Assembly (NCBI RefSeq): GCF_050908995.1
Contig: NC_135118.1
Span: 3,534,001-3,598,000 of the forward strand
DNA: 64,000 nucleotides
From: Andrena cerasifolii
Taxonomy: Eukaryota > Arthropoda > Insecta > Hymenoptera > Andrenidae
Direction of reading: 5' to 3'
Positions 46,579 through 57,700 of this stretch are shown here, piece after piece (position 1 is the stretch's first letter; each line of letters opens with the position of its first letter). The position numbers and the translations under genes are program-made. The notes under the pieces are model-generated. The model made no database searches. It was not told where the DNA came from and worked only from the letters and a program-made list of their open reading frames with translations.

Positions 46579-46820
46579 GCGAATTCCACTTACGCCCAAA
46601 TCGCCCGCAACGCCCGTGATTTTCATTAAGATAGGTTTTCCTATACGCGACTGGACGCAACGTCAAGAATTTCGAAGTCGATTTTCTCGAAAATGAAGCG
46701 CAATATCAAACAAAATTATTCCTTTTTCTCCATTTATTTAATTATTATAAATCGAAGAGAAACTAACATTTTGTTATTTCGCGCTTCATTTTCGAGAAAA
46801 TCGCCTTTGAAATTCTTGAT
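46579..46820. repeat. GCGAATTCC-family copy with internal hairpin
   Basis: Starts GCGAATTCCACTTACGCCC. ATTTTCTCGAAAATGAAGCG near 46680 and its inverse near 46785 form a hairpin. It sits inside the composite TTAA-bounded region. Confidence 0.5.
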
Positions 46821-47124
46821 TTTGAATCACGTTGTATTGCTATTTAGTTGGCCTCGGCAGAAAAGGGAAAGAAGATTTCCATAAATTAAACGTAGCAACG
46901 GTTTTAATATGTAACTTTCACCCTCATTTTACTGTTCCCAATATTGATTACTGTAAAATTCAATGTATTGTCTGTATATTCGACCTCGTACTAACATGTT
47001 CTTGTATCTATTGTAAGTGCATATATTCTTCATTATTTCTGAATTAGATAAATGAAATAAATTGTTATCGAGTTTGATCTCATTTTGAAAACCATTTACT
47101 TGCTTAAATTTTTATTAAATCGAA

Positions 47125-47290
47125 TCAGCACCGTCGAACGTCCTAAAAACGTTTTAAAAACGTCCTGAAAACGTTTTGAAAATGTTCTGGTTTGTGAAAA
47201 TGGATGTTTTTAGGACCTTTTCTGGATGTTTTCAAAACATCCTGGACGTTTCTAAAACGTGTTTAAAACGGTTTTGTGCTATCTGGGAAG
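47125..47290. repeat. ACGTTTT/AAAACGT repeat block
   Basis: Interleaved near-palindromes such as AAAACGTTTTAAAAACGTCC and inverse, ending GTGCTATCTGGG. Several motif copies in both orientations. The ending resembles a common insect repeat terminus as I recall it; family not established. Confidence 0.4.
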
Positions 47291-47535
47291 TGTGAGATGG
47301 AAAGAGAAAAAAAGATGGGTGCAAAGCGACGTTGCCGCATTTCACTCGCATATTTTACGCTACTTTTAATGAAAATATTGTGTTTCTAGCTGCATTAAAC
47401 ATACTGTTTGTTTAATTGAATTCCAAAACAAACAGTGTAGTAATAATTTTATTAGGAATAGACATGTAAATAACATTTTTGTCTACATAATTTTTTTTTA
47501 TCTAAGATTGGTATCACTGCAGAGCTCCCATGCAA

Positions 47536-47791
47536 AGAGGAGATATAATAAGAGGTGTCACTCCGTGCGGAACCTTTGAAGTCCTTACTTGACCTTGGCA
47601 TTTAAATTGGTTGTCTATTCGAGCGGGATATTCAAATCGACTAAACGTACCTTACCGCAATTTGCTGATTATTGCCGAAGTTTACCGTGGTTTACCGATC
47701 GTTGCCGAATGGGCATTTAAATTGGTTGTCTAGTGATTTCCCTAGTTTATGTCTGTCCTTGTCGAGTGATGCCTCTTATTATGTCTCCTCT
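47536..47791. mobile_element. Inverted-repeat element, family M1 (right copy)
   Basis: It reads as the reverse complement of 158-413, with the same terminal AGAGGAGATATAATAAGAGG and the same interior (for example TTTACCGTGGTTTACCGATC). It lies inside the TTAA-bounded composite at 46053-47933. Confidence 0.75.
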
Positions 47792-50700
47792 ATGTCCCAT
47801 GCATAAGCATAGGCTTACTCCTCTCGCCGCCTGCCCCGCAAGTGAGGCATCGAACCTGCTTAAGGTTTCGGCCAATGCAATTCATCCCACAACTAGGTAC
47901 TGTTCTGGGCAGAAAGCCTCCACGCTGAAGGGTTAAATGATCGTTTGTAACAGAGTACAGTTTATGACGTTTCTAATCCAGGAGTCAAAATCGTTCTCCT
48001 CTCCCAGAGTCCTCCGTCGGTGAACCTTGCCTCCTCGAACATGGTGCCCCTTCCATCATTGCGCATCCTCCCAATCCTTTGGCCAATCAGGACGGAAGAT
48101 GCGCCAGATACAAGCGGTAGGCTGTCTCGCGGATGTCCGTCCGCTCCCGCGAATCAACGTCCATCTTTCCTTCCATTTCCGGGTGGTGGTGGAAACACTG
48201 TGGAAGCGCGTTTTTCCGTTACACAACGGGGTGCCCACGTGGGAAGAGAAGGTAGGCTCTGCTCCGAGGATCGAAAAAACAACCCTTGGAGGAAATTTAT
48301 GACCTTAGCGTCATACACTTAACACTTCTAGAGTCAATCGACACTCCTAAAGACTAACAAAGGACAAGGCCTTCTCAAAAGATTACGTGACTTAAAAGAA
48401 ACTCGCGATTCGTTTCGGGGTTTACTAATTGAGACTCTGCCCAAGATCTTTCCCACCCATGCCATCGCGTATCCTTAACAATATTCTCTTTGATCACACG
48501 CAACGTCTGCTTTTAAACTTCGCTCCTAATTCACATATCGATTATATACATTCCCGTAGCTACATTCGCGTGATCACGCAGCACACCAGCGACTCCAGCG
48601 GGCAGCGAGCATAGCGACAGTCACTACTCTCACTACGTAGAATACAAATATCCCTACTTAACGCAACAGAATTTATCAAAATTTAAAAAGTCTTTTTAAC
48701 TTGACGTATATATATATACACTGACTCACATTCTCCTTTTTGAAATATTTAATTAATTTTACAATATTTAGAAAAAGTTTCCGTTCAACCGACGTTTACA
48801 AACATTTATACGCGATGTATTGGAACAATATTGGTAAATATTGAAAATCTTGATCTCTATTACATGTATGAAATGTACTTACGAAAACAATTTTTGAATT
48901 AAAAGATTTGTGTATGCAACTATATGATATACAGCATTCCAATGTGTCAAGATTAAAAATTTATTGTCATACGGGTTAAAATGGGAGAATTGTTTTTATA
49001 GAATCAGAGGTTAAGGACACATCGTTTTACAAAAATTTGTTTATTTCGTAATGATCATATTGTATGTATAAAACTACCCTCTAATTGCGTTTAAATAGCC
49101 ATCTTTCTATATTGGAAACTGTAGGAGTATCCTTTCTTGATTACAATTGCGCAACCTGTCTTTTTTCCCCCAATTAACTGACTCTCAATAATCCAATACA
49201 CTTTTAACAACAATAATCTTACAATTAACTTGCATCAAAAGTCACGTTTTCCTCTCATTAAAAAAAAAGCAAAGAATAATCATAAACAATTATATAGAAC
49301 AATGTGTAATTCTCTAAACGAGAAATTATAACGCCAATTCATTGTGAGAAATAAAATGTTTGTTAACAGCTTTACGCCAGTTTTTAAATTCTCCCGCTGC
49401 GTTCGATACTATATCGATTTAAGGTCCTTCGATATAATTATCGAATGGTATGTCTGGTATGTACTACGCGCGAGTGTTTACACTATTTATACAGCATACA
49501 TAATCTTTATAATTTTTAATACACGTAAATTATTGTTACATCTGTTGTGCTTAAGCTCTTCGATTAATGCATATCGTCTGAATATTGTCACGATCGGCCA
49601 AAGAATTTTACGAGAACTTTAAGCGTCGCGGTTCCACGCGCGAGGGTCATATCGATCCGAATCGGAAGACGATGACATGTTATTATTATCGAATTCAAAC
49701 TTATCGATCGAGAATCGAATCGAGTGGCACGTAGAAACTAATCTATCTGCCACTCGTTACACACGGAATGAAATCGATTTAACGATTATCAAACAACTTA
49801 TAAACATTTCACGAATATCCTTTTTCCTTCTATCGAATGTGAATCAGTCGTTTTTTTTTAACAAGATGATGGTCGATTTCCTTATAAATGTATACTTTAT
49901 GCACCCGTTTAAATCGATACTACGTACCGCAGACGCTGATGACTCAAACCATCCGACGACGTAAACACTTGACTGGCGTCGGCGTGTTTTCACGTTGATA
50001 CTTTTTGGAAAGCATCGAAAGCGACTAAGCACTACCGTGTAGTGCTGAGGTTAGACGAAAGATCGTTTCAAGCCAGTCAGGTCTTCCTGATCACTCGTCT
50101 CGAGAAACTTTTGTACAACTCTCGCCTCGTGTTTGGAATATTTACTGACATTAATAAAATTTTAATTTCTATATTTTTTTTATAGAATCTTCACGAGAAC
50201 ACTACCAACGTAGGTGACATTTTCCATTGAAAATGACTCGGAATACGACTTCACTCGGAGTTTCTCTAATTACACACAATTCGAATTAGTTTCAAATTCC
50301 ATAGAGAAGTTGCTCATAACGCGTAATTAAAATTAACCCGAATGAGGTCGAGTTCGAACTCACTTTCATCGGGGGGATCCCCGCCCAATCTATTAGTGAC
50401 AAATTCGCGAAGAGTTAATAAAGAGCATAGAAATTAAAATTGTTATTTTCACTACTGTACTAACCTCGGTTTGTTTTCGAAGCAAAAATTAGGGAACTCT
50501 CAGACAACACTGTCGATGATTTCCAGAAAGTATCAACCAACAAACCGTGCACATGATGGAAATTCTTCGAGTCCTCAGTGAGAGAACGCACGACAGTGCG
50601 AATACACGAGAATTAATAGCCCTAGGAAGAGGCGGCGCGGCGCCTTTTCCACCGTGCATTTTTGTTCGCGCGGAATGATTCATCGGTGATCATCGCCTCA

Positions 50701-50821
50701 AAAATATCGTGCCAATAATCGTAAACTATCAGTTATTAATTATTCGTTATTCATAATGCACGAACACTGTTACACATCTATAATTATGCGCCTAACAAAT
50801 GAATATTAATTCACTGCGATA

Positions 50822-50872
50822 ATATATATATAGATGTGTGTGTGTATGTGTGTATATATATATATATATATA
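50822..50872. repeat. (TA)n/(TG)n microsatellite
   Basis: Compound run of TA and TG dinucleotides. Confidence 0.9.
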
Positions 50873-50999
50873 CCTCTACATTTCTTTATATACTTTTCAT
50901 TTAATGCCTCTAGAAGAGGGTGCCTTCTTCTTTATATATATAGCTTATAGTATTTGGAACGATACTTTTGAGCCGATTGTACTCACAGACTCGCTCTCA

Positions 51000-51000
<1 letters not shown>

Positions 51001-51041
<41 letters not shown>
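51001..51041. repeat. (CT)n microsatellite
   Basis: About 17 uninterrupted CT units following an imperfect start. Confidence 0.9.
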
Positions 51042-51042
<1 letters not shown>

Positions 51043-51541
51043 GTCCCGCTCATTTGATCGATCGCTCGATCCTTCTTTCTGTTTTAGCCACTTTATCATA
51101 TACTCATCACAATAAAATATTATTCTGCGTCTTTATATTTACAGCAGTATTTACCTCGTATTCCCTTAACTTTTAATTGGTACCGTTTACCCCCCTTAGT
51201 CAATTCGGTTTCTATCTACTTTCTTGCGTACAATCATTAACAGTCGCCTGGTTTCGAAATTAAATTACAGACCGACTGATAAAGAAATAACAAATACGAC
51301 ACCAATTAAAGATGAAGGTAATGCGACACATCTCCCCCCTCCCCCGCCTTCGCAATGTTGTTTCGCTATTACACGAATTGTCGAAAGTACAGGCTAGATT
51401 TTTTTTTTTTAAATGAACGGTCAGAAAACAAAGGTGATTCAATCGTTAGGCGTGTAAATATACGATTGTCCAGAATATAGGATACATTCGGATCGTTTTT
51501 CGTTAAACGTCGAATTTCATCGAGCTTCCAATCAGTTTTAA

Positions 51542-51689
51542 CCCTTCGATTACTGTGAATACTTTCGAAATGCAGTCAGTGCGCCGCGTGCGCGGAGACC
51601 GCCGATGGGCGTTCAGCGAGCACAGTTAACACTGTGTGGCCAACGATTCCCGCACGGCGTGTACGCTTAGTGGTAAAATACCGATAGGG
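51542..51689. mobile_element. Possible TTAA-bounded element
   Basis: TTAA at 51538-51541 and 51690-51693. Ends CCCTTCGATTAC and (inverse) CCCTATCGGTA only partly match. Interior is GC-rich against an AT-rich background. Weak. Confidence 0.35.
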
Positions 51690-54537
51690 TTAAATACGAT
51701 ATTTAAAAGCACCGATGATTAGTTTAAAGTTAGTTTTCCCCAGGGTGTTTTCGTTCTTTTATAGACCTGCGGAACTTTCTGTCGAAGAAAACCACATTCG
51801 TTCCAATGCTGCTCTAATTGCCCGAATTTCTCGCAGAAGTTCCTTTTGCCGATTATTAATCTTAATCAGACTGTTGATTACTTTAACTCTACACAAGATA
51901 TTTACATTATTCTTACTTCTTTTTTTTTATTATTTAGACCTCTTTGCTTCTATGTCACATCACAAATTTTATGAGAAGGATTTTATGAAAGGGTTAAAAT
52001 ACTAAGTTTTATTGAAGGCACAAATATTTCAGTTTTTATAATACTCGACTAATCCACCATACTACTAATACTTCTTTCATCAGAAGAATTTCTAAAAATT
52101 CCAGTTTAAGTTCAACGGTGCGTCTGCCCTTTGCTGTAGGAGATCTTACCTATTCCTCAAAATAATATATCCTCTGCTATTCTCTTTTCTTAAATAATCA
52201 CAACAGTGGTGCAGAAACAATTTGCGCAAGAACTTTTGCTTCCTTGGTTACGATACATTAATTGATTTAAAATCAGAATGCCTTACTTTAGTCCGGTCTG
52301 TTATTCGAATACTTCGCGAGAGAGATTTAGTAAATCTTTCTTTTTAAAAGAAGCAGAATATCTTGTCTGTTGGAAAAGAGAAGTCTCGCGTACAATCGAA
52401 TAGCATAGAATCATTCTGTTTCTGTCGCTTCTAAATAATATTCAACTTGAATTGGATCGTTATTATAAAAATTTCTTTCCTATCTGTATTCTGTAAATAC
52501 TGAAATCCGAAGAGTACGCAATATTTCAGATGGCTAACAAGATAATACGTTCTGAATAAATGCACGATAATAGTTTGATATTCGACAGGGAAACTCGCCT
52601 TCGCAAACAGGTCCCCATATTTTTACATGCTTTATTATGCATACGATATGTATGCTTACACAGAGCGCTTCATGAAATACAATAAGCAAAGAAATCTCTT
52701 TACTAATAATTACATCGAGAACTGCCTAGTTTATTGTGTTCAACTGAAATTCTACACGTATTAAAGAAACTAATGGTGAATAATTTTACTGCATTCTAAT
52801 TTCAATATTTTTCGAAGTAAGTTTCGGATGTAAAGAAATTTTTGAACGGTACCGCTTGTTAGGAATGAAAATTCTCATCGTATTCAATGAACACTCTGTG
52901 CACTATAAAAGGTCGATCTACAACTTTTATATAAAGAAACCTCGTATAAAGATGGGAAGACAATTCTTAGAAGTTACATTACAGATTAAGTATTGCATGT
53001 TGTAAAGTTCTTACCAACGAATCGAAAGAAGCTTAATCGTTGCTTTAATAAAACAGAATAATGCGTTGAGATGACAGTCTCATTAAAGTACCAACGACAG
53101 AGATGAGTATTCTTCTTTCTAAATGGGAGGCTCCAGCTCCGTTCTACGATCGACTTTCTGACAGAAATTTAGCATATTTATTCTGATTTAGAAATTGCAC
53201 CAGCTTACAACCAAAGCGCAGCACTCTGTGCTTTCATAACACTTCTTTAATAATCACGTTAATTGCATAACAAAACATGAATATGTGTAGTCGTATGCTT
53301 TGATCAAGGTACACAAATACTTTGAGCATGACTACATTCATTCGCAGAAAAAGCTTTGTCAGCCAGTTCTAACGTTCCAATTTCATTGATGAATATCGTT
53401 TTACTCTCCGACCGATACAAGAAATCATAAAATTTCATAACAAATAAACGTCGTTTTTATAAAAAATTTTCAAAAAATTTCATTCAAACGGCACATATAA
53501 TTTGAAAACGATTTTTTTAAAAATAAAAATTTAATTACAAAAAAAGCTTGTCGCAAATATTGTTCGCGGTATTTTTTTAGTTTTTTTTATTATTTTTTTT
53601 TAAAAAAGGGAAAATACACGTTTGTGGCAACGTGCAAAATGTTTTCCATCCGTCGTTGGCGCGGCATTAAAACATACAGAGAATAAAAAAAAACGTATCT
53701 GATACGATAGATAAAAACCATAATGTTCCGTTGACAATAATGCTAGCTAAACGTTATTAATTAATAATTATTACATGATTAACTGCTCTATAAGTAAACA
53801 ATTGGTCGACTCATGTTTTAAGTACACTTTCATTACCGGGATAATAAGACATCATTCTGTGTCTTATTCTTAAGTAAGCGCAGAACAATACAAAATACTG
53901 GTTGTTTTATCATTATAATAATAATCGTTAAGGGTAAAACTCTGTATTCGTCGTTCACTCGAACAGATCAAATCTATCTAATAAAATTCAGCATTTTTGT
54001 GCCATTTGATACCGACTCTTTCTCTCTCTCTTCCAAACACACACGCATACAACAACACAGTTGCTCTTCTCCCTTTCGCTCTCTCTCTCTCTCGCTCGCA
54101 ATTTTTCAATTTCTGTACATCGCTATTATTTGTAAAAGTAAATGCTCTGCATCTCCCCTTCGATTATACTTTTTTTTCAGTCTCTTTTGCATAGAAATAT
54201 GCATGCTGAACATTTCGAGCATGCCATAGACCGCTTCGAAATTCGTGTGTTTCAAGGCAGGCTCGCATGACGCGACACCTGCATGGAAGCATTTTCATTA
54301 TAAAAAGAAAATAAAATAAAATTAAAGAACAAAAAAGAGAGAGAAAACATCGTTTCTCATCCGCTTCCTACATCAAGCAGTCCGTCTCTAATTAGTTCTA
54401 TAAGAATGTAGTCCCTTCACCCAGAACTAATGTATCGTGGACCATAAATGCTTACGGTTTCTTTCTAATTCTTTTCCGCTCCTCGGTTATCTAATATATC
54501 CGATTCCCTAAGCTTATGGACCCTATAAGCGTGGAAT

Positions 54538-54710
54538 CTGGAAAAGAAAAATACAGGATTGCATGATTTACTCTGCTTTTGGATTTAAAAATTTGTCCCA
54601 ACCTAGAAAATGCTTAAGAGAATTTGTTCTAACGTCTCTGAATGTTTAACGAGTAATGCTAAGAGAAGTACCAATTGCACGAATAACTGTTAATTGTAAA
54701 ATCAACTTAC
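54538..54710 (-). other. Probable 3' UTR intron of Hr39
   Basis: On the minus strand a consensus donor (GTAAGT, intron from 54710) follows the Hr39 stop by 24 nt. A strong acceptor, TTTTTCTTTTCCAG, ends at 54538. The stop-to-junction distance is under 50 nt, so the spliced mRNA should escape nonsense-mediated decay. The call is inferred from splice signals only. Confidence 0.45.
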
Positions 54711-54734
54711 GGCATTGTTCATTGCGGTGGCGAT

Positions 54735-57700
54735 TCAGTGATCTCCTCTAAGTAATTCCATCAACAAATTAAACGAGCTGCCTTCACCTTCAGCACGTTT
54801 CGCACTTAATAATTCTTTCCCCGCCTGGCATGTTCTTTGCAAGTCTGGAATTCTCAGCAACAGTTCACCAAACTTGGCAGGCATCTCCGGATACCTTGCT
54901 ATGGTGTACTGCTGCAACGCTTGCAGGGCCTTCTCCTGCGAGGCTCTAACTTTCTCAGGTTCCTTCAATTCACTCGTATCAGAGGTCAACAGTACTATCA
55001 CCTTCATGCAACAGAAATCAACAAAATCGTTATCAATATATTCAAAGCATGCGAACTATTTAACTGTAGCTTGTTGAAGACACAGGTTGTACCGTCTTGA
55101 ATAAGGAAATAAAGCTGGCGCATCGAATGCTTCATGAAATAAAAGTTACAAAGTCTTAAGTTCTTTGTCTCAATAAACGTCCATATTAAGACGGAGGGTT
55201 TTAAAGTAGTTACCTTCATTGCTACGTATTCGTACTGGTCGACCCTGAGCCTTCTCAGATTGTTAGTGAACGCGAGCATCCTCTCGATGCAGGTCGCCAA
55301 GCCAAGCTGTCTAGCTTGCTCCAGGGTAATCGACTTGCCGAGAGACACTCTGATTTCACCAGGAGTGCTCATGCTGCGAAAACAGCACGAGAAGAGCAAC
55401 AGCTCGCACCAGGAATTAATCAACAGACAAATTTGATCGTCGATCGAGATGTTCTTAAACAGGGGCAGACTCTTGCACCACTTCACTATCTTGTAGAGCC
55501 GATGATCTGCTATGTTACAGAGGTTCGAGAGGAAATCGGGATGCTGAGTCGAGTTACCATTCGTATTGCTACCAATTTGTGAATTGCTGTTGATGGGCGC
55601 GGTACGTTGCTCGTTGCTGACGCCAGAAACAGCAGAGCAAGATCTGCCGTCTCTCCTGTTACTAAGATTTCCATTCCCTGCCGTCCCATTCGAAGAGCAC
55701 TCGATTCCTGACCCGGCATCATTTCCTGTGCCAGACCCAACTCCCAGCAACATTGCATCGTTGCTCCTAGCAGCGGTAGTTCCTCCAGATTGAATCCCAG
55801 ACATACGATCGTTGTCGTTATAGTGCCACAAATGCTCCACATCCATGATATCCTGCAGAAGTTGAGGCACCACTTGTATCTTGTGCGAGTGATTCGAGTG
55901 ATGCCTGGCGGAGTAGTGGTGCTCACTGCCCGGCGGAGCTGGACTGCAGTTTCCTCCTGTTGCCAGTTTGTCACTAGACATACCGCCTGCAGGACTACCA
56001 ACCAGGCTCGCTGGAAGCGTATAGGTACACTGGTAAGTGCTTCTTCCGCCTCTGGTACGATCTTCTCTGATTGCCTCTAGTTTCATACCTGTTGAACACG
56101 CCATAGTTACATTAAACTTGTAATCGCAACCGCTATCACACAGGGCAAAGCATCTCCCGAGGAAAGCATTTATTCAGAAATAGACTACTAATGTCCCAGA
56201 ATTATTGAACCAAACGTTATGCAACACAGAAGCTACTAGGCTAACTAAATTAACGAGTGTTTTTACTATTGCGAGATGAGAAGAAACAAGACTACCACCA
56301 AGCTGAAATGTCACAGGGGCAAGGGGAATCACCCGCTCGCGTCAACCTATCCCCTCCAACACAGTTCGTCCCGTGACGAAGAACGCGAACGAAACCAATC
56401 GCAACAATCCGCGATATGGACAGCCGCTAAGAACCGAAAAGTAGGACTTCTTGGAGGGGATAAGGTGGAGCGAGCGGGCGATTCCCCTTGCCCCTGTGAC
56501 ATTTCACCTTGGGGGTAGTCTTGTTTCTTCTCATCTCGCAATAGTACTAATAACGCACCCATATTCAGGCACTTATCGAAGCGACAGGCTGGACACTTCT
56601 TCCGGGTGGCAACGGTGACCGGGCAGCCTGCACCTCTAAGGCACACATAGTTCTTTCGATTCTGGACGGTGCGTTTGAAGAATCCCTTGCAAGACTCGCA
56701 CGAGAATATCCCGTAATGGAAGCCACTGATCTTGTCCCCGCATATCGGACAGGGACTATTGATCAGTTGCTGTCTGGTGGAGATACCAGATGGTGCGGAG
56801 GGTATTCGACAGTCTTCTTGGTCATCATTGACAGCATGCCCTTCTGGAGAGAGCTCGGAGCCCGGGGCTGAGGACGAATAATGATGCGCAACGGCGGACG
56901 AGGCGGTTGCTGGTAGATGAAGAGGACTTCCCTGGGCTACCTGATGCTGATGATGCTGCGGATGCCTTGGCTGTTGGACGGGTGAGTGGGTGGGTGGACT
57001 GAGAGAACCGTAGCTGTAGCAGCTACTCGATGCGTCCGAGTTGTTCCTCGACAGCGAGTGTGACAACGACAACGACAACGAGGAGGTCGAGTTGTTGAAG
57101 CTGTGGCGGGAGAGGGAGAGCGACGAAGACGGGACTGGACTTCCTGCACCGAGAGCAGAGTGTCGGGCTGCGTGAGGGCTCTGTGTCGGCGAGCTGAACA
57201 CGCTGTACGCAGAGTGGATCGCGGAGTCTGGTGACGGCACCTAGGCAGGTCCAAGAGTAATGAAGAATTCTGATAATATTAGTCTGTCGTTATCAGTATT
57301 GAGCCTTTGCATTCGAATTGCCAGATCTGGGTTACTTGGAAGAAGCTAGGTGTTCCTGGTCCAAGTATTGACACAGACAACATTTATTATCTGACCATGT
57401 GCAAAGGATCAATGAAGAGCAGCACCGTAGGTATCTATTACCTGAGACCTCGTGTGGCTGTGCTTGGTCAAATGGTGTCTAGGGTTCAACACTGGACTGT
57501 GATTCGGGGTGGAACTATTGTAACCACCGAGTAGTTTGCCCACGAGAAGGGGTAGGTCGCTTTGTTGCGTTTGCTCGAGGTTCTCCATGTTCCGTTGTTG
57601 TTGTTGCTGCTGCTGTTGCATCTGCTGTCCGTGGGCTAGGGACAACCCGGCGTCGTGGAAGGAACTCAACGTGAACCCCGGGCTGGATCGGAAGTCTGGC

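Larger units (their letters stand above)
46053..47933. mobile_element. Composite region bounded by TTAA and inverted CCCYTCAGCGTGG
   Basis: The left end reads TTAA-CCCCTCAGCGTGG and the right end CCACGCTGAAGGG-TTAA, a 13-bp inverted repeat with one mismatch immediately inside TTAA on both sides. The roughly 1.9 kb between holds a 215-bp element with a 9-10 bp duplication, a GCGAATTCC-family copy, an ACGTTTT-rich repeat and an M1 copy. One older piggyBac-like element used as a landing site is the simplest reading. Confidence 0.5.
45737..54537. other. Gene-poor spacer between VhaSFD and Hr39
   Basis: No convincing protein gene was found in about 8.8 kb. The first 250 bp should contain the VhaSFD promoter. 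From 46053 to 47933 it is a nest of repeats bounded by TTAA. A GC-richer patch at 48000-48300 is unexplained. From about 48.3 to 54.5 kb the DNA is AT-rich with microsatellites and a possible TTAA element at 51542-51689. Its left-to-right decline into AT-rich single-copy-looking DNA beside the Hr39 stop could include a long Hr39 3' UTR. Confidence 0.5.

Noticed and set aside
48056..48238. 60-codon minus-strand ORF in the 48 kb GC-rich patch
   Set aside because: Too short, no motif, no splice partners.
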